The notes under the pieces are model-generated. The model did not search any database. It was not told the DNA's origin and saw only the letters and a program-made list of their open reading frames with translations. From the NCBI RefSeq assembly GCF_029266855.1, contig NZ_JAQSWB010000002.1, forward strand, positions 186,001-250,000: a DNA stretch of 64,000 bases, read 5' to 3'. Source of the DNA: Fluviicola sp. GTDB lineage: Bacteria; Bacteroidota; Bacteroidia; Flavobacteriales_D; Crocinitomicaceae. Numbering within the stretch: position 1 is the stretch's first letter; each line of letters begins with the position of its first letter. Shown in pieces: positions 7,927 to 16,988 of this stretch. Made by a program: the position numbers and the translations under genes.

Positions 7927-8805
7927 TTATGGAAAATACGTGTTTATGAACAATAGGATTTTAGCTACATAATCGTTTGATTGAGTTGTGTTCCAATTGC
8001 CATGTCCCGCTCCCTGGTACATTGTAGCCTGGTTGTAAACCCCATGGGCAGTAAGTTCATCATGTAAACGGGCCATTTGTGTTGAAGGGATCAATAGATC
8101 CGAATCTCCGTAAAATGAAATTGTTGGAGGAGAAGCTGCGGTTACCCTGAGCGCCGGACTGACTTCTTCAATCCCAGCCTGATTTTGGATGCCTCCGGGG
8201 ATCAATATATTGTAAACAGAAGCATAAAGCGGATTGTTCAGGTAATTCGGGTCCGTGAGATCGGTCGGTCCGACCGTATTGCAAATCGCTTTTACATGAT
8301 GATCCGGGTCAAATGCGTATGAGTAAAGCAGAGAAAGGTGTCCGCCGGCAGAATTTCCGAATAGAAAGAACTGTGAAGAAACATTGTATTTCGGATCACT
8401 TATTTCCGTTAAAGCCGATTGAATATCGTGGATTTGTTTCGTATAAGCCGGGCTTGTTTCCGAAGCCAGGCGATAATTGATATTGATAATCGCATGATTC
8501 GGATAGTAAGTCTTCAGAGAATTCAATAAATAGGTGAAATCTGCCTTGTCACCACCGGTCCATCCGCCTCCGTGGATCAACACGAAAACTTTGGTTGAAG
8601 CTGAACTCCGGTTGGCCGGAAGATAAATATCCATTTTCTGCTGACTTTCGGTGCCATAGGAAATATTCTGTAGATCGTAAGCCTGATCCGTATTGTAGCT
8701 TGGTTCAGGATCCGGATCGTTCTTTTTACAGGCCGAATTAACCAGGACCAATAAGAAAATCAGCGGGGTAATGAGTGTTTTCGAAAACCGGAAATTGAGA
8801 TACAT
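7927..8805 (-). CDS. alpha/beta-hydrolase lipoprotein (carboxylesterase-like)
   Basis: 292 residues. A lipoprotein signal ends at LVNSAC with C26, so the protein is probably anchored in a membrane. The hydrolase fold shows the oxyanion-hole motif HGGGW (about residue 78), the nucleophile S152 in GNSAGG, an acid near D234/D236 (FYGDSD) and H268 (GAGHGNW). This matches BD-FAE/hormone-sensitive-lipase-type esterases acting on acyl or feruloyl esters. The exact substrate is unknown. It is divergent from the gene at 8946. Confidence 0.85.
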   Translation of the reverse strand: MYLNFRFSKTLITPLIFLLVLVNSACKKNDPDPEPSYNTDQAYDLQNISYGTESQQKMDIYLPANRSSASTKVFVLIHGGGWTGGDKADFTYLLNSLKTYYPNHAIININYRLASETSPAYTKQIHDIQSALTEISDPKYNVSSQFFLFGNSAGGHLSLLYSYAFDPDHHVKAICNTVGPTDLTDPNYLNNPLYASVYNILIPGGIQNQAGIEEVSPALRVTAASPPTISFYGDSDLLIPSTQMARLHDELTAHGVYNQATMYQGAGHGNWNTTQSNDYVAKILLFINTYFP

Positions 8806-8945
8806 AACTTAAAGCCTTTGCACTAAAATAAGTTTTTTTATTCGCCTACAAAAAGCGTGCTGGGTTTATGTATCTCAAATCAGGGTTTGTACAGGCTGAA
8901 TTAACACTTTTTGGCATTGATTTTGTTATTCACGGGTTTTTGCAA

Positions 8946-9860
8946 ATGAATATGAATAAACTTCTTACTCTTTTAATGATTCTTATTGGTTTCTCAACAG
9001 CTTACGGTCAGATAGCTATCGGAACCCCGGGGGCGCAGCAAATCTTTGGTGCGGTTTCAAGCCTGGGAAGAGATATTGTCCGGGCTGCAGAATACAAGAA
9101 GGAGAAAGAAGCACAGGAAGCGCGCGAAGCGGAATACGCTGGTATTATTGCACAAGCGGATGAATTGTTTATTGCCGGGAAATACCGGGAAGCCGGTGAA
9201 CTTTACAATCAGGCTTTAGGTCTCAAACAGGATCAATACCCAAGAGATCAGATCGCCAGATGCAATGCCGAATTAGCCCGGCTTAACAAAGAAGAATACC
9301 AGCTCCTGGTCGATAAAGCCGACAGTTCTTATGCACAAATGAATTACGATTTGGCGCTAAAAAATTACACGGAAGCACTCGCGAAAAAAGATCTGCAGTA
9401 TCCGAAGGATCAGATCAGGAAAATCAAGGCAGATCAGGAACGCTGGGACAAAGTACATTTCAGTGGCTTACTGATTTCCGATTCCCGGACAGATGAACTT
9501 TCTTCCCGGGCATACGCCAATGATCCTTTTTCTGATTTTATAAAAGCCGGGAAGTATTTCCTGATCGATGAATTTTTGGTTTATTCCAACTTTCAGACAT
9601 TGGACGGAATTGCTGTTCCTGCCAACACCCGGCTGGTTATTTACAGCGAACCGTATTTCAAAGGACAGGTACTGCTTGATGTGGTTGGTCCGGTAATCAT
9701 TAATAATCAAACTAAAAAGTCTCATGCTGCTTCTGCGGAAGCTCATTCACGTGAGTTTATCGCACCGCTTCAAACGATTTTCCCTCCGTCGGTTCGAAGC
9801 TGGAGCAGTAGTGATATGAATAAATGGATCAAAGGTTCCATGGAAATTAGTACCCTTTAA
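8946..9860 (+). CDS. secreted TPR-like protein with C-terminal beta domain, copy 1
   Basis: About 304 residues from the ATG at 8946 (8952 is equally possible). The frame extends to 8868, but the signal peptide (KLLTLLMILIGFSTAYG) begins here. Two TPR-like repeats of Bacteroidota type are seen (YREAGELYNQAL then QYPRDQI; YDLALKNYTEAL then QYPKDQI). The C-terminal half (about residues 175-304) has LDGIAVPANTRLVIYSEPYFKG, loosely like a crystallin-type strand, and ends with WIKGSMEI. The function is unknown. The paralogue follows 13 nt later. Confidence 0.75.
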   Translation: MNMNKLLTLLMILIGFSTAYGQIAIGTPGAQQIFGAVSSLGRDIVRAAEYKKEKEAQEAREAEYAGIIAQADELFIAGKYREAGELYNQALGLKQDQYPRDQIARCNAELARLNKEEYQLLVDKADSSYAQMNYDLALKNYTEALAKKDLQYPKDQIRKIKADQERWDKVHFSGLLISDSRTDELSSRAYANDPFSDFIKAGKYFLIDEFLVYSNFQTLDGIAVPANTRLVIYSEPYFKGQVLLDVVGPVIINNQTKKSHAASAEAHSREFIAPLQTIFPPSVRSWSSSDMNKWIKGSMEISTL

Positions 9861-9873
9861 AAACAAGATAATT

Positions 9874-10761
9874 ATGAAAAGCATTCTTACATCTGCCTTA
9901 TTGATTGGTTTTGCCGCTTTCTCCCCGGCGCAAAATTCCAGCAGAACACCTTCAGGTAATCAGGAAACAACCGGAAATAGTCCGCTTGCTGTTCGAAGTC
10001 CGGATGAAAGCTCAACTTCTGAAGCTATTGCAGTTTTGAACACCATTCGACAGGGCCTGAAAACAGAAACCAAAACGCAATCCGTTTTTACAGAAGCGGA
10101 ATACCGGACACTAATCGGTAACGCGGATAATTTCACATTGGAACGGAAATACGATAATGCATTGGTGTTATATAACGAAGTCCTGAAAAACAAAGAGGAT
10201 CAATATGCGAAAGACCGCATTCTTGAAGTTCAGGCATTGCGTGCAAAACAGCAGCAACAGGAAGAGCAACAGCAAAAAGATGACATCCTGCGTGCAAAGG
10301 CAGAGTCTGCATCATCCAATAATTCAGTGAAACACATCGTTCATTTTACAGGAGCCTTGTTATCGGATGAATTCTCTTCTTCTGGCGGGACTACTAAAAT
10401 TTTCGATAGCCAGGATCCGTATTCTAATTTCCTGCGACCGGGGAAATACGACATACTTTCTCACTATTTGCAGAAATCCGGGCATCATACCCTGGATGGA
10501 ATCGCGATACCTGCCAATACCCGCTTGATTGTTTATAAAAATCAATACTGCAGAGGAGAAATTTTGCTCGATATTACCGGTCCGGCAATCGTGAACAATG
10601 TCATCTGGTCTGAAATGGACGCTTACAAACAGGTCAACACAAAAGAATTCAACGAACAGCTTCAACCTTATTTTCCGCAGGCTACCCGCAGATGGAGTAC
10701 GGGTAATATGCACGAATGGACAAAAGGATCCATGGAGATTCGGATGGAAGTTTCTGAGTGA
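9874..10761 (+). CDS. secreted TPR-like protein with C-terminal beta domain, copy 2
   Basis: 295 residues with a signal peptide (residues 1-19). One TPR-like unit (YDNALVLYNEVL, then QYAKDRI) is followed by a glutamine-rich stretch of about 10 residues, then the same C-terminal domain as copy 1: LDGIAIPANTRLIVYKNQYCRG, LLDITGPAIVNN, and RRWSTGNMHEWTKGSMEI. The two genes are a tandem duplication in one operon. A hairpin terminator follows at 10791-10837. Confidence 0.75.
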   Translation: MKSILTSALLIGFAAFSPAQNSSRTPSGNQETTGNSPLAVRSPDESSTSEAIAVLNTIRQGLKTETKTQSVFTEAEYRTLIGNADNFTLERKYDNALVLYNEVLKNKEDQYAKDRILEVQALRAKQQQQEEQQQKDDILRAKAESASSNNSVKHIVHFTGALLSDEFSSSGGTTKIFDSQDPYSNFLRPGKYDILSHYLQKSGHHTLDGIAIPANTRLIVYKNQYCRGEILLDITGPAIVNNVIWSEMDAYKQVNTKEFNEQLQPYFPQATRRWSTGNMHEWTKGSMEIRMEVSE

Positions 10762-10790
10762 GGTTTTTGAATGAGATCTCTTTAATCGGG

Positions 10791-10837
10791 AAAGGCCGCT
10801 TGTATTCCTTATTTACGGGATGACGAACGGCCTTTTT
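10791..10837 (+). terminator. rho-independent terminator after the TPR pair
   Basis: AAAGGCCG (10791-10798) pairs with CGGCCTTT (10828-10835), followed by more T residues. The loop is long (29 nt). Confidence 0.5.
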
Positions 10838-10852
10838 GATCAATAAAATAGA

Positions 10853-10892
10853 AAAAGTCGTCTGCACCCAACCGGGATTTCAGACGACTTTT
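10853..10892. terminator. bidirectional hairpin terminator
   Basis: AAAAGTCGTCTG (10853-10864) pairs perfectly with CAGACGACTTTT (10881-10892) around a 16-nt loop, with T-rich tails. It lies between the plus-strand TPR pair and the minus-strand gene ending at 10916. Confidence 0.75.
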
Positions 10893-10915
10893 CGTTTTTA
10901 AGCAAGAACAGCAGA

Positions 10916-11209
10916 TTAACCAATCAGGTGAAAACGCATGATACTGTTTGCAGGTTGAGTTCCTGTCAATTCAACATACACTTTTTTGTTGTTGATAATA
11001 GCTGAAATTGCTGTTTCGTTGACCATGGAAGCAATCAGGGTCGGTACATAAAACCACGTGTTTTTGAATGCCCCGCTTTGGTCAGTAAGCATGACGTAAG
11101 CCCCACCGTTTTCGATTGGTCCTGATTGATTTACCGTTGCTACGGTCCATGTTGTTGCTACCGCTTTTTCTACAGCTGGTGTTCCTTGAGGAGATGCAAT
11201 ATTTGACAT
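10916..11209 (-). CDS. 97-residue protein of unknown function
   Basis: A small soluble protein with no signal peptide. It reads as a compact beta-rich domain (TTWTVATVNQSG, YVMLTDQSG, KVYVELTG, RFHLIG) of small-OB or lectin-like composition. I do not recognise a family. The ATG at 11209 is clear and the gene ends just before a strong bidirectional terminator. A possible small ORF lies 21 nt upstream on the same strand. Confidence 0.55.
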   Translation of the reverse strand: MSNIASPQGTPAVEKAVATTWTVATVNQSGPIENGGAYVMLTDQSGAFKNTWFYVPTLIASMVNETAISAIINNKKVYVELTGTQPANSIMRFHLIG

Positions 11210-11230
11210 AATTTATTAAGTTAAATTTTC

Positions 11231-11422
11231 CTACTTATGAGGCTTTCGGATAGTTGCCTCCTGTTGATAACTGAACAGGAACAGGTCGTTTTTTTGAGTG
11301 GGTTCTGCTCCACCTTGTGAAATACTGGCTATAGCTGATGCAAAGATTGGAAGGAGTTTCGGCTTAGGTAAGAGTAGAAATAGGGGATTATTCGAAACAG
11401 TTAGATTCCCCTGTTTTTTCAT
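11231..11422 (-). CDS. possible 63-residue peptide
   Basis: The ORF begins MKKQGNLTVSN and has a proline/lysine hydrophobic middle, a Gly-Gly at about residues 38-39 (ASISQGGAEPTQ) and a polar C-terminus. It ends 21 nt before the 97-residue gene on the same strand. The Gly-Gly layout recalls leader peptides of exported small peptides, but no processing or export gene is nearby. It may not be a real gene. Confidence 0.25.
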   Translation of the reverse strand: MKKQGNLTVSNNPLFLLLPKPKLLPIFASAIASISQGGAEPTQKNDLFLFSYQQEATIRKPHK

Positions 11423-11542
11423 TTTTAGCGGGTATTTATACCTGTTTTGGGTTGGTCTTAGTCAGGTCAGCAGAACTTTTAATTAGATTTGAAGTGTTCC
11501 TGAAAAGGAATGAAACTGGATTTTCACTTTAACTGCATTCAC

Positions 11543-12055
11543 ATGAAAAAGAAATTGCTCCTAATCAGTTCATTGATCCTGAATTGTACATTAGTCATCC
11601 TGTTGGCTTTCCGAAATTCCGGAAAAGACTCTCAAACTTCTCAGCATCACTTCCCGGTTGTTAATTTAACAAGTCATAGAGACAGCTTAACTACGGTTTT
11701 AGCAAATGTGAAACGTTTTGTTACTGTTTTTGATAGCACGGATCATGATATTCTTCGCGCTTTCACCATTTCCGGTCATGACATGCTGCAGGTAATGGGT
11801 GCGGACACGACTGTTATGAAACAATGCGTTTATGATAGTTGCAGGGCATATTTGGGATACGACATAAATCATCATTTCAAATTGTATCTCACTCCGGTTA
11901 AAAATCAAAGAGATGTGTTTTTAAACTTTGATCTGCGAAAAAGAGTCAACAATGTTCCGGACAAAAGCAGTTATGTGCTGGATCTGATAGCTCCATGTCC
12001 CAATACCTGTGATACTGCAAGTGCACTTTATACCTTTAAAATGCCCAATCGATGA
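11543..12055 (+). CDS. membrane-anchored or secreted protein of unknown function
   Basis: About 170 residues from the ATG at 11543 (an ATG at 11510 would put a polar stretch before the hydrophobic helix). There is an N-terminal signal anchor (KKKLLLISSLILNCTLVILLAF). The rest is extracytoplasmic with four cysteines, including CVYDSC and a CPNTC near the C-terminus, that could form disulfides. It overlaps the next gene by 4 nt (ATGA), so it heads an operon with a membrane protein, a histidine kinase and a regulator. It may be an input to that system. Confidence 0.6.
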   Translation: MKKKLLLISSLILNCTLVILLAFRNSGKDSQTSQHHFPVVNLTSHRDSLTTVLANVKRFVTVFDSTDHDILRAFTISGHDMLQVMGADTTVMKQCVYDSCRAYLGYDINHHFKLYLTPVKNQRDVFLNFDLRKRVNNVPDKSSYVLDLIAPCPNTCDTASALYTFKMPNR

Positions 12056-12702
12056 ATACCACCAAGCTGATGCTGGTATTATTTCATCTGCCGATATTTG
12101 CGGTGGCGATTCACGCTTTCTTTTTGTACAAAAAGCTAGATCTTGGACTGAAACTGCTTGCCGGATACTTATTGGGTACCGGAATCTTATACGCCATATC
12201 ACTTTTTCTTTGGTTCCTGCACATCAATAATCTCTGCATTTTACATGTGATGGTGCCATTGAGGTTTGTGTGCCTGGTTTTGATCTACAAAAACATCCTG
12301 AACGGATATGTTCGTTGGTGGGCACTGTATTTGCTGGCCGCCGGATTTTGTGTTTACTCCGTAATAAATACTATTTACTGGGAGCCCTGGAACACTTTCA
12401 ATTCAGGGGCAATGACTATCGAAAGTATTTTGATGGTGATCCTGTCTTTGTCAACTTATGTTTTTTTGATGGACAAACGCATGACAGAACATCTCAGGCA
12501 TTCCTTGCGCTCTGTTGAATGGATTAATTCCGGAGTATTCATTTATTACACATCCTCATTGATTCTGATGTACTTCGGAGTGCATATTATCCAGGCGATC
12601 AATCCCGAATTGAGCAGATATACATGGATTGTCCATGCAATTCTCTCGGTAATTATGTATTATTGTTTTTGGAAAGCAATATGGAAACGAAAGACCACAT
12701 AA
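12052..12702 (+). CDS. multi-pass membrane protein, putative input partner of the kinase
   Basis: 216 residues with about seven hydrophobic helices and a C-terminal FWKAIWKRK. It is translationally coupled on both sides: 4-nt overlap with the upstream gene, and the kinase start lies inside its 3' end. The arrangement (7TM protein, sensor-less kinase, NarL-type regulator) repeats that at 2652-4732, although the sequence is not obviously related to those paralogues. A sensory role is inferred from context. Confidence 0.65.
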   Translation: MNTTKLMLVLFHLPIFAVAIHAFFLYKKLDLGLKLLAGYLLGTGILYAISLFLWFLHINNLCILHVMVPLRFVCLVLIYKNILNGYVRWWALYLLAAGFCVYSVINTIYWEPWNTFNSGAMTIESILMVILSLSTYVFLMDKRMTEHLRHSLRSVEWINSGVFIYYTSSLILMYFGVHIIQAINPELSRYTWIVHAILSVIMYYCFWKAIWKRKTT

Positions 12703-13487
12703 CATTCATTGAAACCCTTTTACCCTTTGTGGGGATCGTTTTCCTGATAGCCCTCGGGGTCGTTCTGTTGACCCAGCAATTCCGGAAAAATCTTTACAGG
12801 GAACAACTCGAACAGGAAGCTCTTAAGAATCAGCATCAGACAGAATTGCTGCGATCCAGTATTTTGGTGCAGGAACAGGAACGTAAACGAATAGCCCAGG
12901 ATATGCATGATGATTTGGGAGCGGTACTCTCGATTACCCGGATGCATTTATTGCAGGCAGAACGAAAGATTGGCACTTCTAATGAAGAATTGCTTGGTGA
13001 CTTGCAAAATATCCGTCACCTCACTGAAAACTCCATAGAAAATATGCGCCGGATCAGTCATGAACTGATGCCTCCCCAATTGGAAAAATTTGGAGTTCTC
13101 CAAACCCTGGAAACCATTTGTGAGCAATTGACTTCCGGAGGAAAAATAAATGCGGAATTGTTGGTGAAGGATCAAATTGTCATCGCGGATGAATTGATAA
13201 GTCTGACTCTTTACCGGGTTTGTATGGAATTGATTAACAATACGATCAAACACGCGGAAGCAACTCAATTGAAATTAATCATTTCCGCTTCGGATGAAAA
13301 AATTCGGGTACATTTCAGTGACAACGGAAAGGGAATACCCGGGGAAACCAAAAACCAGGGGGCAGGATTGAAAAACATAAAAAGCAGACTAAGTTTTTTT
13401 GGCGGAGACTTTACGATTGATTCCCGGAAAAATGGATTTAATGCTCTTGTTTCACTTCCGTTTCAACCAATTAAAGCAGTAGAATGA
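12681..13487 (+). CDS. sensor histidine kinase (HisKA_3 type)
   Basis: 268 residues from the ATG at 12681 (an upstream ATG at 12624 lies deep in the preceding gene). There is one membrane helix at residues 13-31 and a coiled-coil linker rich in Q/E/L. Phosphoacceptor H76 lies in IAQDMHDDLGAVLS. The ATPase domain has an N box (CMELINNTIKHAEA), G1 (DNGKGI) and G2 (GAGLKNI). It lacks a periplasmic sensor. It overlaps the regulator by 4 nt. Confidence 0.9.
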   Translation: METKDHITFIETLLPFVGIVFLIALGVVLLTQQFRKNLYREQLEQEALKNQHQTELLRSSILVQEQERKRIAQDMHDDLGAVLSITRMHLLQAERKIGTSNEELLGDLQNIRHLTENSIENMRRISHELMPPQLEKFGVLQTLETICEQLTSGGKINAELLVKDQIVIADELISLTLYRVCMELINNTIKHAEATQLKLIISASDEKIRVHFSDNGKGIPGETKNQGAGLKNIKSRLSFFGGDFTIDSRKNGFNALVSLPFQPIKAVE

Positions 13488-14155
13488 AAGAACGCATTGC
13501 GATCGGATTAGTAGAAGACCAGGCCTTATTCCGAAATGGAATCAAAGCTATTTTGGGGGGCTGGGACGAACTGGAGGTCATTTTTGAATCGGGAGACGGT
13601 TATTCGGTCATCGAACGCTTGCAGAAAAGTACAGACGTTCCCGACGTAATGTTGGTAGATCTTTCTCTTCCTCCCGACGGTGCCAAGGCCTATTCCGGCG
13701 AGCACTTAACACTTGATCTGGCAGCACATTTTCCTGAAATGAAAGTACTGATCCTGTCGGCCTATCAGGATGAACAGTTCATCGCACGTCTGATTGAAAT
13801 CGGTGCACACGGTTACCTGGTGAAAGATAGTGATCCGCTCGAAGTATACCAGGCAATCATTAGTATCCGGCAAAACGGAGTGTACATCAATCAATTGGCC
13901 CTCAGGGCAATTCAGCGCAACTTCGGGAAAAAGACCAAAAGTTTGCTTCCTCCGGCCACCGATCTTACCCGGAGAGAAATCGAAATCCTGCAATTGACCT
14001 GTGAACAACTAACAGCTGAAGAAATTGGTGAGAAACTCTTCATCAGCGTAAAAACCGTCAATGGTCATAGAGCAAACCTACTCTTGAAAACCAATTCCCG
14101 TAACGTTGCCGGTTTGGTGATGTATGCCGTAAAGAACGGTTTGGTGGAGGTGTGA
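13484..14155 (+). CDS. NarL/FixJ-family response regulator
   Basis: 223 residues. The receiver has E11/D12, phospho-acceptor D59 (MLVDLSLP) and K in YLVKDSD; between them is a slightly long loop (PPDGAKAYSGEH). The LuxR-type HTH is at about residues 155-218 (DLTRREIEILQLTCEQLTAEEIG, then SVKTVNGHRANLL). It is the last gene of the operon starting at 11543 and is followed by a perfect 15-bp hairpin. Confidence 0.9.
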   Translation: MKERIAIGLVEDQALFRNGIKAILGGWDELEVIFESGDGYSVIERLQKSTDVPDVMLVDLSLPPDGAKAYSGEHLTLDLAAHFPEMKVLILSAYQDEQFIARLIEIGAHGYLVKDSDPLEVYQAIISIRQNGVYINQLALRAIQRNFGKKTKSLLPPATDLTRREIEILQLTCEQLTAEEIGEKLFISVKTVNGHRANLLLKTNSRNVAGLVMYAVKNGLVEV

Positions 14156-14184
14156 GGAATTTTATCTTGTCATTATTTAATAAA

Positions 14185-14221
14185 CAAGAAAATCCAATGT
14201 GTTGAGCATTGGATTTTCTTG
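14185..14221. terminator. perfect 15-bp hairpin between convergent genes
   Basis: CAAGAAAATCCAATG (14185-14199) pairs perfectly with CATTGGATTTTCTTG (14207-14221) around a 7-nt loop. It sits between the regulator (plus) and the phosphatase gene (minus) and can serve both. Confidence 0.75.
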
Positions 14222-14255
14222 TATGTGAGCAGCAGTAGATAATGGTAATACAAAA

Positions 14256-16988
14256 TCAATTCACGACTAACTTATAGCGAAACAATTTGCGTGTTTGAAT
14301 TTCTACAATATAAGTTCCGGCAGGCAGCTGTTCTGAAACCATCGAATATTTTTGATTTGCTACGTTATCTGTCCGGTAAACAACTTTTCCGGTATTGTCA
14401 ATGAGTTGAATGTACTCGATCGGATATTCGGAAGAGAATAATGTGAGTTTTTCATTGTTTAATGGATTCGGGTAAATATTCACACCATGATCAACATGCG
14501 ATTCCAGTCCTGCACTTTGATCAATGATGGAAAAGTAATTTCTATTGGAAACTTCCGTATAAGAATCGTTGGTAAACATGACGATAAAATAATTTCCGAT
14601 ACTTGCAGGTAATAGAGAATCAGTCAGTGTTTTGCTTCCGGAAGCTTGACCGTTGAAATAAGAATAACTGACTAAGGGATCAATATTCGGATTGTCCTGC
14701 GCATGATAAATTCCAAGCCAGTCTTTTGCAATTCCGGGAGCATCGGTCCAGGTTGCGATAATAGATTCGCCCAAATCATAGATTGGTTTGTCGATCCATA
14801 AATTGGTGATTGTATCGCCAACGCTGAAGAAATAAGGTTCGCCGATCACCTCTATTCCTTTGAAATAATATTTGACACTGTAATACCCTTTTGGAATTGG
14901 GTTTACCACAAATGATTCGGAAGTTTGATTCACTTTTGCCGCAAATGCAGCAGGTTGAACACCATGCGTAAAACCAACTTTGATAACTTCAATGGAGTCA
15001 GCAATATGTGGCGCATTTTCAACGTATAAATTAATGGATTGACCAACAGGATATGAATTGGTGTCTGAAGTAATTGTCGGAATCAAACCATAATAGAAAT
15101 AATCTCTCGGAGCAATTTCATTATAAGCATCCAATTCAAAGTAAGCAGCAAAATAAATATCGGAAGCAGTTAGAACATTCGATCCGAAATTCATTGTTCC
15201 ATTTCCACCGGAGCAATACTGCCAGGAAGTGGAAGCGACAGGCCCTGGTGTTTGTCCGGTATGATAAATTCCAATCCAATCTGTTGCATTTCCGGGACCA
15301 TTTGCATAAATGACCTGCAAGGGTGAGCCAAGATGGTATGAAGTGGAATCCATAGTGAGGTAAGGCAATGCAGAAAAGGAATTGTAAACGACTAAAGAAT
15401 CAATCGGACTCCAATTCGACCAATTCAGGTTTCGATCACGGTGGCGGACTCTGATATAATGCTTTCCATTGCCCAGTGATCCGGATGGAATGGTGTAATT
15501 CAGGATGTTTACTCCCGCGTTCAGATCCCGCGTCGAATCAGCTGCCTGTCCGGGAGCCTGACCAAATAAATTTTCGTAATCTCTTAATTCATCCAGTTCC
15601 AAAACAGAGAAATCAGATGCTTGTGAAACCTGGAATTCCGTTGAGTTCAATAATTCGGTTGTTGAAGTACTAAATACGGATGATTGAACGGTGGTGGGCA
15701 ATTCCAATGAATCTCCGAAATTAGTGGTAATTGAAGGAGTATTCGGAATTGCTTGGTTTTTATATCGATGAAACTCATCAACCAGTTCATTATTCTTCCA
15801 TTCGGAGTTGGCAAACATCATAGGACTTCCGATCGAGTAAGTTTCAATATCTACTTTCCCATTAGTCACATCAAAGTCCATGATTTGATAACACCAGTTA
15901 GAAATGGTTTTTTGTATGTATTCAAAATCCTGCTCAGTTGATTGACCCCAATATTGATCCCAGGCAGTACCACCGGAAATAATATTATATACTGGTTTTT
16001 CTTTGAACTGACCCCGGGAATAAATGTGATGATGTGCACCGACATGCATAAAATATTTTTCGTGTTGCATACACATCGGGACAGCATTGTTTTTAATCCA
16101 CGAAGAAATATCTCCGACATATTGTTCAGACTCATACGGGCGGTGACTGAATGTTAAAACCCAATCTACTGTATTGTCATTGTCTGCAGCGTTTAAAACT
16201 GATTGTAACCAATTGTATTGAGCAGTCCCTGTATGTTCCGAACTCAAACTGATAAACAACACATTTCCAACCTGCATAGAATAATAATTTTCCGTTCCTG
16301 AGCTTATGCCCTGATAAGCTAATTGATCCAGGTAAAAATGAGCATAGTAAGCGTTCATCCCCATTGCACCATATGTTTCATGATTACCAACGGTTGTTTG
16401 AATTGGGATATAACCCGACAATTCTTGATTGTAAGCAAAGTGAATATTTTTGTATTGTGTAAGATTTCCTAAATCCACCTGGTCACCAACCATAAAAGTC
16501 AGTTCAATAAAATCAGATGGATCACCACCATATTTTTCGAAGATTTTCTCTTTTGCACGATGCACCAGAGTATCATATCTTCCGGTAGTTTGAATTTGAT
16601 TATCACCCATAATAAGGAACCGTAAGTGGCCGTCAGAAGAAGCCGCCTGTCCCGGAAGAGGTTTTGTTTTAAAACTCAGGGTATCCGATGAAAGTCCATT
16701 GGAATGAACACAATAATAATACTTCGTGTTTGCATTTAATCCGTTCAAAAGCCCGGTATTGTAATAATAACTGATTGTTCCATCATTAAACAATGATTGG
16801 TTACCGGTTACGGTAAGATTCAAATTGCCAGGAGAAGTTCCCAAAGAAATAGTTGAACTTCCTGCATTTTGCGAAATCCAATTGACATAAATCGAATTTG
16901 GAGTAGGAGCCTGAAGATAGGGCTTAATGGTCTGTGCAAATGTAAAAACTGAGAGTCCCCAAAAGCACAGTAAAATAACTGATTTCAT
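14256..16988 (-). CDS. secreted purple-acid-phosphatase-like metallophosphoesterase with type IX sorting domain
   Basis: 910 residues from the ATG at 16988, directly before the signal peptide. Domains in order: an N-terminal Ig-like domain of purple acid phosphatases (about 20-110); a calcineurin-type metallophosphoesterase (about 122-390) with MGDNQ D129, GDQVD D169, GNHE N202/H203, SHRPYES and GAHHHIYS; an FN3-like segment; two repeated Ig-like units with DWIGIY / DWLGIY; and a type A sorting domain (IYPNPLN, then LPAGTYIVEI, ending in basic and hydrophobic residues). It should be exported by the type IX system and act on phosphomonoesters outside the cell. Confidence 0.88.
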   Translation of the reverse strand: MKSVILLCFWGLSVFTFAQTIKPYLQAPTPNSIYVNWISQNAGSSTISLGTSPGNLNLTVTGNQSLFNDGTISYYYNTGLLNGLNANTKYYYCVHSNGLSSDTLSFKTKPLPGQAASSDGHLRFLIMGDNQIQTTGRYDTLVHRAKEKIFEKYGGDPSDFIELTFMVGDQVDLGNLTQYKNIHFAYNQELSGYIPIQTTVGNHETYGAMGMNAYYAHFYLDQLAYQGISSGTENYYSMQVGNVLFISLSSEHTGTAQYNWLQSVLNAADNDNTVDWVLTFSHRPYESEQYVGDISSWIKNNAVPMCMQHEKYFMHVGAHHHIYSRGQFKEKPVYNIISGGTAWDQYWGQSTEQDFEYIQKTISNWCYQIMDFDVTNGKVDIETYSIGSPMMFANSEWKNNELVDEFHRYKNQAIPNTPSITTNFGDSLELPTTVQSSVFSTSTTELLNSTEFQVSQASDFSVLELDELRDYENLFGQAPGQAADSTRDLNAGVNILNYTIPSGSLGNGKHYIRVRHRDRNLNWSNWSPIDSLVVYNSFSALPYLTMDSTSYHLGSPLQVIYANGPGNATDWIGIYHTGQTPGPVASTSWQYCSGGNGTMNFGSNVLTASDIYFAAYFELDAYNEIAPRDYFYYGLIPTITSDTNSYPVGQSINLYVENAPHIADSIEVIKVGFTHGVQPAAFAAKVNQTSESFVVNPIPKGYYSVKYYFKGIEVIGEPYFFSVGDTITNLWIDKPIYDLGESIIATWTDAPGIAKDWLGIYHAQDNPNIDPLVSYSYFNGQASGSKTLTDSLLPASIGNYFIVMFTNDSYTEVSNRNYFSIIDQSAGLESHVDHGVNIYPNPLNNEKLTLFSSEYPIEYIQLIDNTGKVVYRTDNVANQKYSMVSEQLPAGTYIVEIQTRKLFRYKLVVN

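Noticed and set aside
13706-14008. 100-residue minus-strand ORF within the response regulator
   Set aside because: It is antisense to a well-supported regulator gene with receiver and HTH motifs in the plus frame.
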